A stretch of 64,000 bases of DNA, taken from positions 117,131 through 181,130 of the forward strand of contig DYBQ01000002.1 in the NCBI GenBank assembly GCA_019418545.1. The letters are read 5' to 3'. The notes beneath the pieces were generated by a model. The model did no database searches, was not told where the DNA came from, and saw only the letters and a program-made list of their open reading frames with translations. Positions 17,525-24,850 of the stretch are shown here, in pieces. The stretch's first letter is position 1, and the number at the start of each line of letters is the position of its first letter. Both the position numbers and the translations under genes were made by a program. The DNA is from Clostridiales bacterium (lineage in GTDB: Bacteria > Bacillota > Clostridia > Oscillospirales > Acutalibacteraceae).

Positions 17525-17616
17525 GTGTCTCCGGTGGGCAAACGCGTTCCGCGAATTTATTGGAAAAAATGAAAAACAGGTGGGCGAACTGAATTACATT
17601 TGTCCGGCTGAATAAA
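17525..17616 (+). pseudogene. direct repeat, copy B: damaged fragment of alr 3' end
   Basis: Nearly identical to the end of alr (GGTGGGCAAACGCGTTCCGC, GGTGGGCGAACTGAATTAC), but it has a two-base insertion near the start and a one-base insertion in the A run, so the reading frame is broken. No start codon or ribosome site precedes it. It directly precedes a strong terminator that was probably the original alr terminator. Confidence 0.9.
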
Positions 17617-17630
17617 ATATTGTTTATAAC

Positions 17631-17674
17631 AAAAGCAGGCGAGGCTCAGATTTTTGAGCCTCGCCTGCTTTTGT
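17631..17674. terminator. strong bidirectional terminator
   Basis: Perfect 18-base arms (AAAAGCAGGCGAGGCTCA and its complement) around a short T-rich loop, with T runs on both strands. It serves the alr side and the convergent PH-like gene. Confidence 0.9.
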
Positions 17675-17686
17675 TATGGTTATGGG

Positions 17687-18145
17687 TTACTTGTTATCAG
17701 ATATACGCTTTCTAATTTCTTCCTGTGCTCGATACTGGTTATTCATAGCCATAACCGTATACTTTGTGAAAGAAGTATAGATAATAATTTGTTTTTTTGC
17801 AGTTTCCACATGAGAAATCTGGTCGTATGTAAGCGAGAAACTAACATTACTGCTCGTGAGTCCCATCATAGTGACACCTTCTATATGATCCTCGTATACA
17901 TATAAATACGAACGGCTGGCAGTTATCATATTCATAATTGCCCAAACATAATAGAAAATACCCAAAATAGTACTGATTATCAGTAAAGTAAAAAAACTAT
18001 CACCGTATACACGGGTTACGACTTTTATATTTGCCCATGCAAAAATGTCTGCCAGAATCAAAAACGCAATAGCCACAGTAAATACGATTTTTCGAGTTTT
18101 CCAGTCATATGCCGTGCTGCAAATCAATTTTCCCCTCTCAATCAT
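17687..18145 (-). CDS. membrane protein with PH-like domain
   Basis: A 152-residue protein with two membrane segments (about 20-37 and 52-72), followed by a beta-rich domain SYLYVYEDHIEGVT...FSLTYDQISHVE. This is the layout of small bacterial PH-domain membrane proteins, whose exact roles are mostly unknown. AGGAGGGG lies eight bases before the ATG. It is divergent from an XRE regulator and has a near-consensus promoter carrying a palindromic operator in the spacer, so it is the regulator's likely target. Confidence 0.7.
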   Translation of the reverse strand: MIERGKLICSTAYDWKTRKIVFTVAIAFLILADIFAWANIKVVTRVYGDSFFTLLIISTILGIFYYVWAIMNMITASRSYLYVYEDHIEGVTMMGLTSSNVSFSLTYDQISHVETAKKQIIIYTSFTKYTVMAMNNQYRAQEEIRKRISDNK

Positions 18146-18181
18146 TTAGATTCCCCTCCTTTCCCGCCATATTTGTAATTG

Positions 18182-18210
18182 ATTATACAACTCGTAACGA
18201 GTTTTGTCAA
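18182..18210 (-). promoter_or_regulatory. near-consensus promoter of PH-like gene
   Basis: TTGACA, a 17-base spacer and TATAAT on the minus strand: perfect sigma-A boxes. Such a strong promoter with an operator inside the spacer is typical of a tightly repressed gene. Confidence 0.85.
18190..18202. promoter_or_regulatory. palindromic operator 1
   Basis: ACTCGTAACGAGT is a perfect 6-1-6 palindrome lying inside the spacer of the promoter. It is the likely site for the divergent XRE regulator. Confidence 0.7.
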
Positions 18211-18222
18211 CTCAATTTGAGT
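18210..18222. promoter_or_regulatory. palindromic operator 2
   Basis: ACTCAATTTGAGT is a perfect 6-1-6 palindrome with the same outer bases as operator 1. It abuts the -35 element, and its centre is 20 bases (about two helical turns) from the centre of operator 1. Confidence 0.7.
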
Positions 18223-18272
18223 ATCAACATGAATAAAACTCTTCTTCCGGTTAAAATCTAGTAGGAGGAGTG

Positions 18273-18632
18273 ATGGTTTTGAAGTTCCACGAGATATTAC
18301 GCCAATTGATTGAAGAAAACGACATGACTCAAAAAAAGCTTGCGATGGACTTGAATATTGCTCCTTCGACTGTTGGCAGTTATGTGCAGGGGGTTCGGGA
18401 GCCGGATTTTTCCATTTTGGTACGGATTGCTGCCTATTTTCATGTTTCCACGGATTATCTGTTAGGAGTACCAGCCGAGCAAGCCGCCAATTCCTTAGAC
18501 TGTGAGCTTCTGCATGTATTTCATCAATTAAACCCCGAGCAAAAAGAGCTGTTTTTAGAGCAAGGAAAAGCTTTTTTAAAGGTTTTTGGAAATGCTCCCC
18601 AAAAAACCATTGGTAAAAAGCATGTAGGTTAA
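18273..18632 (+). CDS. XRE-family transcriptional regulator
   Basis: A 119-residue protein with an N-terminal lambda-repressor-like HTH (about residues 5-60): MTQKKLAMDLNIAPSTVGSY then VREPDFSILVRIAAYFHVS and TDYLLGV. The C-terminal ~45 residues, HVFHQLNPEQKELFLEQGK, are a short helical dimerisation-type tail. The likely start is ATG at 18273, four bases after AGGAGG; the GTG directly before it is too close. The gene is divergent from the PH-like gene, and the space between them holds two 13-bp palindromes. Repression of the neighbour and of itself is the natural inference. Confidence 0.85.
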   Translation: MVLKFHEILRQLIEENDMTQKKLAMDLNIAPSTVGSYVQGVREPDFSILVRIAAYFHVSTDYLLGVPAEQAANSLDCELLHVFHQLNPEQKELFLEQGKAFLKVFGNAPQKTIGKKHVG

Positions 18633-18660
18633 TAGCACCTTTCTGCGTATTTACAATCAA

Positions 18661-18705
18661 ACAAAAACCGGCTGTATGGCATGATGTCATACAGCCGGTT
18701 TTTGT
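18661..18705. terminator. bidirectional terminator
   Basis: Arms ACAAAAACCGGCTGTATG and its complement around a nine-base loop. It separates the XRE gene from the convergent lipoprotein/ABC operon. Confidence 0.9.
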
Positions 18706-18713
18706 GTTTTTGT

Positions 18714-19349
18714 TTATCCTGCATTATCGTCATCAAATTTGACTTCAAGCAGCTTTTTGGTGGGATATTGGGACATTCGCATATAATTTTTTGAGTTTTT
18801 TATCTTCTCGCTGTCGGTCCTTTGCCAATCCAATACACGGTAGGGCAGGTGCATCGTATATTCCGTCCCTGGCTTAATCTTAAAACCAAACATTCCCTGA
18901 TTTATTTGAGGGTACAAGGTCCAGAGCAGCTCACTGTCTACCTGGTAGTTGTTCCCTTCATTTTCAATGTCTGCATTAAAATAGTCAAAAAATTGTTTGT
19001 CATTTTCCACATCTACATCCGGGCTGGTATTGTTGCGGATGGTTATATTCACATCCAAAATATCAGTAATATTGTTCCCTTCTGGCCAGACTTCTTCCAT
19101 CGTAAGCCCTTTGGACTTTAAATATTCTTCAACCGGCATAACGGTGGCCGAGTTCACTCGAATCTCATATTTTTCCCGGATTTCCCCTGAGAGATGGTAA
19201 AAGTCATCTTCAAAGGGCGCCATCTCCCCCATGGGGTAAATTTTAATCACTCTTTCCTCACGGCCCTGATTTACATACCAGATTCTCACCACCACTCCCG
19301 ACAGACACACCAGCACCGCAAGGAGAATGAGGATTGTTTTTTTCTTCAT
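18714..19349 (-). CDS. membrane-anchored protein of LanFEG-like operon, unknown function
   Basis: A 211-residue protein with one N-terminal membrane segment (MKKKTILILLAVLVCLSGVV) and no lipobox Cys. The outside part has a beta-rich pattern: DILDVNITIRN, then GMFGFKIKPGTEYTMHLPYR. The order 'D-x-N-I-T-I' followed by 'PG-E-x-hydrophobic' matches the order in the four upstream lipoproteins, so a distant shared fold is plausible though identity is low. It is the last gene of the operon, three bases after the ATPase gene. A role in the same substrate binding or immunity function is inference. Confidence 0.75.
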   Translation of the reverse strand: MKKKTILILLAVLVCLSGVVVRIWYVNQGREERVIKIYPMGEMAPFEDDFYHLSGEIREKYEIRVNSATVMPVEEYLKSKGLTMEEVWPEGNNITDILDVNITIRNNTSPDVDVENDKQFFDYFNADIENEGNNYQVDSELLWTLYPQINQGMFGFKIKPGTEYTMHLPYRVLDWQRTDSEKIKNSKNYMRMSQYPTKKLLEVKFDDDNAG

Positions 19350-19352
19350 GCC

Positions 19353-20015
19353 TCACGCCTCCCCTTCATAGGCCCGCAGCGTTCCGCTCTCCATCAGGTA
19401 AATTTCATCCGACAGCTCCTGCAGGGTTGCCAAATCATGGCAGGAAATCAGCAGCAGCGCACCCCGCTCCCGGTGCTGATGCAAAATTTCCTTGAGCATT
19501 GCCACACCGTCGCTGTCCAGCGCGTTGGTAGGCTCATCCAGTATGATAATGTCCGGCTCTTCCATAACAGCCGCTGCAATGCCCAAGCGCTGTTTCATGC
19601 CCAGGGAATATTTTCGATATTTCTTTTTATCCATGGGGTCCAGCCCTACCTGCGCAAGCACTTCCCGGATTTTCTTTTCTCCTATATGCCCCTGAATAGA
19701 CGCCAGCATTTTCAAATTGTCAAAGCCTGCGTAAGAATCCAGAAACGCCGGATTTTCTATGAGAATCCCAATGCTTTCCGGGAATGTGATGTCCTTCCCC
19801 AGCTGTTTTCCATCAATGGTGATTCTCCCTGACGTTACGGTAATCAGCCCGCATATCAGACGCATGAGCATAGTCTTGCCAGAGCCGTTTACCCCTTTCA
19901 GTCCGACAATTTTTCCCGATTCCAGATGCAGGCTCACATGGTCAATAATCCGCTTCCCTTTAATGTCCTTTACAACGTCTTCCAATTCAATTACAGTCGG
20001 CTTTGCCTGTTTCAT
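19353..20015 (-). CDS. ABC transporter ATPase with E-loop (LanF/BcrA-like)
   Basis: A 220-residue ATP-binding subunit. Walker A GVNGSGKT is at 41-48, signature YSLGMKQR at 136-143, Walker B IIILDEP at 156-162 and H-loop His at 193. The Q-loop Gln is replaced by Glu: E87 in GILIENPAF. This E-loop is the known hallmark of lantibiotic-immunity ATPases (LanF) and related BcrA-type peptide-resistance ATPases. The start overlaps the stop of the preceding permease by four bases (ATGA). Together with two ~285-residue permeases and four lipoproteins this supports a peptide-protection transporter. No lantibiotic synthesis gene is in the window. Confidence 0.9.
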   Translation of the reverse strand: MKQAKPTVIELEDVVKDIKGKRIIDHVSLHLESGKIVGLKGVNGSGKTMLMRLICGLITVTSGRITIDGKQLGKDITFPESIGILIENPAFLDSYAGFDNLKMLASIQGHIGEKKIREVLAQVGLDPMDKKKYRKYSLGMKQRLGIAAAVMEEPDIIILDEPTNALDSDGVAMLKEILHQHRERGALLLISCHDLATLQELSDEIYLMESGTLRAYEGEA

Positions 20016-20863
20016 GCTTCTCCCTCTCCTTTCAATATATCACGTCTGCGAAATACAAATCCGCCTACTGCTATCGATACCACAATGATAATCACAGAAA
20101 TCAGCATCCCGGTATTCAGCCCTACTCCGTTAGATAATAACAAATGGCTCCGCAGGGGCATGGCATAGTTTCCAATACATGCCGGGGAAAGATAATAGGT
20201 GGAGATGAGCAAAATAGTCGCTGTAACGATAAAGCTGTAAAACGGCTTAAAAATCAGCGACAGCGTCATTTGAAGCAGGTTTAGCCCAATCATCACCAAA
20301 AGCGGCAGCACCAGCATTTGCGGTATCATGGTCTGCGGCATTTGATATTCTATCTGTACATTGCACAAGAGCGGTATATCGGGGGAAAGCTCCATACTTA
20401 GAGGGCCTCCCGTTACCAGGCAGCCTATCGTCATCACAGCCCAGGCAAGCAGAAAATAACACACCACAGAGATAAGGTTCCACGCACATTTGGAAAACCA
20501 CCACATCATTCTTCCCTTTGAGCGGATGAGGATATTTTGCCCAAACTCTTCCAAATCCTCAAAAGGATAGTACAGGGTAATATAGGCCAGCAGCAGATAA
20601 GTAAGCAGCCAGAAAGCCGGGATCGTAAACGGAGCACCCTTGCTGGGAACATATTCATACATCCCGCCAAAAGCATAAAGCAGCACATCCCCCACGCTTC
20701 CTGCTATCGGGACATCAGGCTTCCCCATGGTATTGTAGCTATAAGCCACCAACTGAAAGCTGACAAACATAATGACAAAAGCGGCAGCCGCAGAAAGATA
20801 ACGTTTGTAAGTAGATAGGAAACCATTTTTTAAATCATAGCACAGCAGTTTATAAAACATCAT
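20012..20863 (-). CDS. ABC-2 permease of LanFEG-like operon
   Basis: A 283-residue membrane protein with about six predicted segments, starting MMFYKLLCYDLKNGF; the short cytoplasmic N-terminus before the first helix is typical of LanE/LanG permeases. The last helix is followed by the basic tail FRRRDILKGEGEA. It overlaps both the upstream permease gene (14 bases) and the ATPase gene (four bases), so subunit synthesis is tightly coupled. Either of two adjacent ATG codons may be used. The substrate is not known directly; a membrane-active peptide is inferred from the system type. Confidence 0.8.
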   Translation of the reverse strand: MMFYKLLCYDLKNGFLSTYKRYLSAAAAFVIMFVSFQLVAYSYNTMGKPDVPIAGSVGDVLLYAFGGMYEYVPSKGAPFTIPAFWLLTYLLLAYITLYYPFEDLEEFGQNILIRSKGRMMWWFSKCAWNLISVVCYFLLAWAVMTIGCLVTGGPLSMELSPDIPLLCNVQIEYQMPQTMIPQMLVLPLLVMIGLNLLQMTLSLIFKPFYSFIVTATILLISTYYLSPACIGNYAMPLRSHLLLSNGVGLNTGMLISVIIIVVSIAVGGFVFRRRDILKGEGEA

Positions 20864-21713
20864 CCTTTGCCCCCTTTCTCCATACGATTCCCAAAGTCAG
20901 TATTATCAGCAGGATAACCCATCCCAAAACAATTTCCCCTATGGCAATGTGAAATGCATATCCTCTTAAAAAGTCAATGGGCGAAATATAAAATGACGAT
21001 ACTGAAAACCAGACCTTGTCCTGTAGATACTGCACCCAAAAAAGCACCAGGAAAGGGGTAATAATGACAGCGAATTTGTTTTTAATAAAAAATGCCAGCA
21101 TCATACTGCAGGCTGCTATCAGCCCACCAAAAACGAAATCCAGCAGCAGAACATAAATGACATATAACTGGGGCATAGAATAGAAAATCGCCTTTAAGTA
21201 ATGGGTCTCCATTCCATAATACATGCTGTCAAACATTTCTGGCAAATAGGCGGGTATAAAACAGGCTGCTGCCAGAAAATTGAAAAGCAGCGGAAGGACA
21301 ATGACTGCGCCGCCAGACAAAAACACCGCTATGTATTTTGCCAGGAAGTAGTGGCTTCTTTTTCTAGTCCGTACCGATATATTTCTTACATAGCCGGACT
21401 TTCTCTCATTATAATAGGACCACCCATAAGCAAGGCATGCAAGCATCGGCATAATCATATAAAACAGCGCTGTCATAGGGAATTGACTATCCTGCCCCAT
21501 CCAGCTGTTATAAAGGATTATATAGGCATGGTTAGGATTACGGAGCTCTTTTATGACATTGGCAGCGTTTATTTCATCAGCAACCCACGAATAATAGCAT
21601 TCGATGTTTTGATATGCACTAATGGCGGCAATCACCAAGCCAATCCCCAATGTCAACAGGAACATTCTATTACTGAAGGCTTTTTTTATTTCAATTTTCA
21701 CCAAGTTTCTCAA
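20850..21713 (-). CDS. ABC-2 permease of LanFEG-like operon
   Basis: A 287-residue membrane protein with about six segments, starting MRNLVKIEIKKAFSNRMFLL, an amphipathic N-terminus before helix 1 as in lantibiotic-immunity permeases. A motif YNERKSGYVRNISVRTRKRS in the first cytoplasmic loop is typical of ABC-2 proteins that dock an ATPase. The start is a TTG at 21713, with GGGAGGG eight bases upstream; the preceding lipoprotein stop lies between them. With the next permease it would form the heterodimeric membrane domain. Confidence 0.8.
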   Translation of the reverse strand: MRNLVKIEIKKAFSNRMFLLTLGIGLVIAAISAYQNIECYYSWVADEINAANVIKELRNPNHAYIILYNSWMGQDSQFPMTALFYMIMPMLACLAYGWSYYNERKSGYVRNISVRTRKRSHYFLAKYIAVFLSGGAVIVLPLLFNFLAAACFIPAYLPEMFDSMYYGMETHYLKAIFYSMPQLYVIYVLLLDFVFGGLIAACSMMLAFFIKNKFAVIITPFLVLFWVQYLQDKVWFSVSSFYISPIDFLRGYAFHIAIGEIVLGWVILLIILTLGIVWRKGAKDDVL

Positions 21714-21714
21714 A

Positions 21715-22395
21715 TCATTTTCCCTCCCATTCGGAAAGTTCTATATAATCTCCCTGTAAACCGGCATTCAGCCCAATATATAGCGCCAAACCTTCTGTAT
21801 CCGTCAGGTTTATCAAGGACCCTTGTTCGTCCATTGGCTCGCAAAGGCACCAACCCACCTGATAGGTCTTTTCTTCCCCAGGCTCCAACCAGTATTGATA
21901 ATAGTTTTTATCGGAATGGCCGCTGAAATAACAGGGAATCGGCGATGAAGCCTTTTCCGGCTCTTTCCGCATTTTTTCGTTAGCCAGATTTAAATACTCA
22001 ATATTATCGTTGTAACCCGCCTCGTCCCTTGTAGGGCCAGAAATCTTTTTGATGGTAATATCCATCAGGATAAATTCGTTATCGTTAGCATACTGCTCCA
22101 CAAACTCCTCTTTGGGAATGTTCGCATCTGTATAATGCTCAAAAAACTGAAGGTTGTCCACTCGGTATTCATAATAAACCGGCAGGAGTTCTCTATCCTT
22201 ATATACGTTCATTCGATAGGAGAGCGCTTTCCCTTTCTGCCCGTCTTTACTTTCCGAATTGCCCTGATTTTCTTGCCGGGAAACCGTTACCGCCCCTCCT
22301 TGCTTATTGGCTCCTTGCGGAGGGGATTCCCGGCATCCACTTCCCATCAGCAGCAGGCATACTGCCAATATGATGGGAGCTGTTTTCTTTTTCAT
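21715..22395 (-). CDS. lipoprotein 4 of LanI-like paralogue set
   Basis: A 226-residue lipoprotein; lipobox Cys is C21 (LLLMGSGC). The mature part shares the layout of the other three: QFFEHYTDANIPKEEF, then LMDITIKKISGP, then CYFSGH and YWLEPGEEKTYQVGWC. The repeated order suggests one beta-sandwich domain of about 150 residues. It is the fourth lipoprotein and directly precedes the first permease. By analogy with LanI immunity lipoproteins it may bind a peptide at the outer membrane face; that is inferred from context only. Confidence 0.75.
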   Translation of the reverse strand: MKKKTAPIILAVCLLLMGSGCRESPPQGANKQGGAVTVSRQENQGNSESKDGQKGKALSYRMNVYKDRELLPVYYEYRVDNLQFFEHYTDANIPKEEFVEQYANDNEFILMDITIKKISGPTRDEAGYNDNIEYLNLANEKMRKEPEKASSPIPCYFSGHSDKNYYQYWLEPGEEKTYQVGWCLCEPMDEQGSLINLTDTEGLALYIGLNAGLQGDYIELSEWEGK

Positions 22396-22440
22396 AAATC
22401 ATCACTCCTTTTCGTATCATCCCAAAAATGTTTTATCTTC

Positions 22441-23109
22441 TCAGGTCTTTAAATCCACATAGACAGCCGTATAGTCATTCCCGCCAATTTGCAGCAGTAA
22501 ATCTTTGGGTTCAGTCAAAAGACAATCCTTCAATTTTCCAAGTTCCTTTGGACCCAGTTCCGAACCATCATGGAGACACCAGCCAAGCTGGAAGGCCTTC
22601 TCTTCTCCCGGCTCCAGCCAATAACAGGTATAGAGTTTGGTCCCCATTTCTACCGGGTCGCTGAAATAACATAGTTCTGTCATAAGAGGGCTTTCATCCT
22701 CTTCAAACCTCTTTTTTACCGCTTCCTGATTTGTCAATGTGAAAGCATTCACATCATCATAGTCATCGTCCTTTTCCCATTCCGGCCCACTGCACTTTTT
22801 GCATTTTACATCAATCAAAACAAAAGGGGAATCTTTCAGCACATCCTCGTCACAATCTTCTTTTTTAATCCCTGCATCACTATAGTGGTCAAATACCTGT
22901 ACTTTTTCAACCGTATACTCCACAACTGCGCCATTGAGCTCCTTGAATTCTATTGTCTCCCCCATTTGTTTTATAGTGGGCTCCCGCACAGAAGAAGATG
23001 GCTGCGAATTTACGGAAGCACCCTTGAGAGTCACGGGCGCCGATTCGCTGCATCCGGCGCAGCAAAAGAGTATAAGGGCTGCTAAAAATATGGATAACCA
23101 CTTTTTCAT
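22441..23109 (-). CDS. lipoprotein 3 of LanI-like paralogue set
   Basis: A 222-residue lipoprotein; the lipobox FCCAGC makes C20 the lipidated residue. The mature domain has VEYTVEKVQVFDHYSDAG, IDVKCKKCSGPEW, LCYFSDP and YWLEPGEEKAFQLGWC. It is closest to lipoprotein 1 in the mature part (same YTVEKVQ and CKK.SGPEW segments). Its signal-peptide DNA, however, is almost the same as that of lipoprotein 2 (68 of 74 bases). This mosaic points to duplication plus gene conversion. AGGGAGG precedes the ATG. Confidence 0.75.
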   Translation of the reverse strand: MKKWLSIFLAALILFCCAGCSESAPVTLKGASVNSQPSSSVREPTIKQMGETIEFKELNGAVVEYTVEKVQVFDHYSDAGIKKEDCDEDVLKDSPFVLIDVKCKKCSGPEWEKDDDYDDVNAFTLTNQEAVKKRFEEDESPLMTELCYFSDPVEMGTKLYTCYWLEPGEEKAFQLGWCLHDGSELGPKELGKLKDCLLTEPKDLLLQIGGNDYTAVYVDLKT

Positions 23110-23123
23110 AAATATCCTCCCTT

Positions 23124-23852
23124 TTATGTGTCCAAATCCACATACATATTGGTACGGCCTGTGCCGCCGGAGTCAATTCCCAGCATAAGGCCGCCCTCTA
23201 CGGAGGTTAAGTTTGCTTCTATGTAGTCTCCTCTCCCTAATCTGTTGGGATTGAATAAAAAGAAGCCAAGCTGATAGGTTTGCTCTTCTCCTACATCCAG
23301 CCAATAATATGAGTAGCCTTTTCCATCTTCCCCTTTCTCCCCATGCCCACTGAAATAATGGAGTTCAGCCGTCGAGGCTTCCCAATCATTGTCTTCACAC
23401 CACTGGAGCTGTTTTTTTCCGCAAAGCCTGAATATATTTATGTTTTCCCGACTGTACCGATCGACTTCCTTCTTCACTCCAGATACCTTTTTGATGGTAA
23501 TATCCACCAGCACCAACGGGGGCTGCTGCCGGATATCATCTTCAATACCCCAGGAAAACTCCTCTTTGGGGATCCCGGAATCCCTGTAATCGTCATACAC
23601 CTCATAACCCAGCACCGTTAATTCCAGCTTATCCCGCTCAGGCGGCCCGTTTTCGTCCCACTCTCCAGATGATGCGGTCCCGCTGATGGTAAACGGTTTT
23701 CCAACAGTAAGGGCCTGAGAGGCGTCTGGCGATGGGGTCGGCTCCACCCACCAGTCCGGTTTTGAATATGATTCTGTCGGCGCCGATTCGCTGCATCCGG
23801 CGCAGCAAAAGAGCATAAGGGCTGCTAAAAACATGACCAACCGCTTTTTCAT
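23124..23852 (-). CDS. lipoprotein 2 of LanI-like paralogue set
   Basis: A 242-residue lipoprotein; lipobox FCCAGC, C20. The linker after the Cys is Pro/Ser-rich. The mature domain is the most divergent of the four: YEVYDDYRDSGIPKEEF, LVDITIKKVSGV, LHYFSGHG and YWLDVGEEQTYQLGFFL. The start is the ATG at 23852, with AAAGGAG seven bases upstream; the frame opens slightly earlier but overlaps lipoprotein 1. The gap to the preceding stop is only four bases, so the genes are co-transcribed. Confidence 0.75.
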   Translation of the reverse strand: MKKRLVMFLAALMLFCCAGCSESAPTESYSKPDWWVEPTPSPDASQALTVGKPFTISGTASSGEWDENGPPERDKLELTVLGYEVYDDYRDSGIPKEEFSWGIEDDIRQQPPLVLVDITIKKVSGVKKEVDRYSRENINIFRLCGKKQLQWCEDNDWEASTAELHYFSGHGEKGEDGKGYSYYWLDVGEEQTYQLGFFLFNPNRLGRGDYIEANLTSVEGGLMLGIDSGGTGRTNMYVDLDT

Positions 23853-23856
23853 AGTA

Positions 23857-24525
23857 TCACTCCTTTTCAGCACTTAAATCTATACAGGGAGATGTATAGA
23901 TATTGCCGCCAATTCGCAGTAAAAGCCCATCTGTCTTGTGTAAATGAGTGCTTTTTTCTTTAGATGTCAGACTTTCTTCCTCAAAGAGACACCATCCTAT
24001 TTGGATAACCTTTTCCTCCCCAGGCTCCACCCAATAATACCAGTATAGTTTCACGTCTTCTGTATCCATATGGTCCCTGAAATAACAAATCTCGCACAAA
24101 GTAGAAATCTCATCATTTTCTGTCAAAAGCCGGTACTCTTCTTTGCTAGTCAGCGAAAACAAACCCACCGAATGATAATCATCATCGCTTTTCCACTCTG
24201 GTCCGCTGATTTTTTTACATTTGATGTCTACGAGTACAAATGGAGCGTTTGTTGTGCGATAACCGAAATCTTCTTTGGGAATGCCCGAATCGGTATAATG
24301 GTCAAATATCTGGACCTTTTCTACGGTATATTCCATAACCGACCCGTTTAAATCATAGGATTCCACTGGCTCCCCAATCTTTTTGAAATCATCTTCTGTT
24401 ACAGCAGATACTGGCGCTGCCCATTCATCAGCCCGTGATACTTCCATGGGGGCTTCTTCCTTACACCCGCTTATAGTGAAGAATAAAGATGCCGCAAAAA
24501 AACACAGAGCAATTTTTCTTTTCAC
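23857..24525 (-). CDS. lipoprotein 1 of LanI-like paralogue set
   Basis: A 222-residue lipoprotein; lipobox FFTISGC, C21. The mature domain has MEYTVEKVQIFDHYTDSG, VDIKCKKISGPEW, ICYFRDHM and YYWVEPGEEKVIQIGWC. It is the first gene of the operon. The start is GTG at 24525, with GGAGGGG five bases upstream. It lies behind a TTGACA/TACACT promoter and four phased direct repeats, so it should be the most directly regulated gene. Function is inferred from neighbours: a surface-bound peptide-immunity or peptide-sensing protein. Confidence 0.75.
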   Translation of the reverse strand: MKRKIALCFFAASLFFTISGCKEEAPMEVSRADEWAAPVSAVTEDDFKKIGEPVESYDLNGSVMEYTVEKVQIFDHYTDSGIPKEDFGYRTTNAPFVLVDIKCKKISGPEWKSDDDYHSVGLFSLTSKEEYRLLTENDEISTLCEICYFRDHMDTEDVKLYWYYWVEPGEEKVIQIGWCLFEEESLTSKEKSTHLHKTDGLLLRIGGNIYTSPCIDLSAEKE

Positions 24526-24596
24526 AAATTCCCCTCCCCTTCAAAAAAATAGAAGCCTTATTTTCCTTTTGTCAATCAATTCTTTTACTAATTAAA

Positions 24597-24625
24597 AGTG
24601 TATGCGAAAAACGACAAGATGTCAA
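24597..24625 (-). promoter_or_regulatory. predicted promoter of lipoprotein/ABC operon
   Basis: TTGACA, 17 bases, TACACT on the minus strand, about 70 bases before the first lipoprotein gene. A second possible pair (TTGACA, 18 bases, TATTTT) lies closer to the gene. Confidence 0.65.
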
Positions 24626-24630
24626 TAGAT

Positions 24631-24671
24631 GATACAAAAATGATGCAAACATATTACAACTATTATGCAAT
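24631..24671 (-). promoter_or_regulatory. four phased 11-bp direct repeats upstream of the -35 box
   Basis: On the minus strand TTG recurs exactly every 11 bases in TTGCATAATAG, TTGTAATATGT, TTGCATCATTT and TTGTATCATCT. The last ends about ten bases before the -35. Tandem 11-bp half-sites on one face of the helix next to -35 are the usual form of OmpR/PhoB-family response-regulator sites. No two-component gene is in the window. The rest of this 325-base gap holds only the treR promoter region. Confidence 0.6.
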
Positions 24672-24803
24672 TTGCCCATTCGCTCGTTTCCATCAACAAA
24701 ACACCCTGCCCTTTTTTTCTTTTTTATCCATCAAGGCAACAATATCTTCCTTAAATTGTTTACAAAATTACTCTTTCTTTTTTGTAAAAGCACTCGTATA
24801 CTT

Positions 24804-24821
24804 AACTTGTATAAACAAAAG
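24804..24821. promoter_or_regulatory. partial TreR operator upstream of treR
   Basis: AACTTGTATAAACAAAAG matches the AACTTGTTTAAACAAGTT palindrome upstream of the EIIBC gene at 14 of 18 positions, with one arm eroded. It would allow weak autoregulation. Confidence 0.55.
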
Positions 24822-24850
24822 CACAAGTTGGAATAAAAGGAGCTGCTTGT

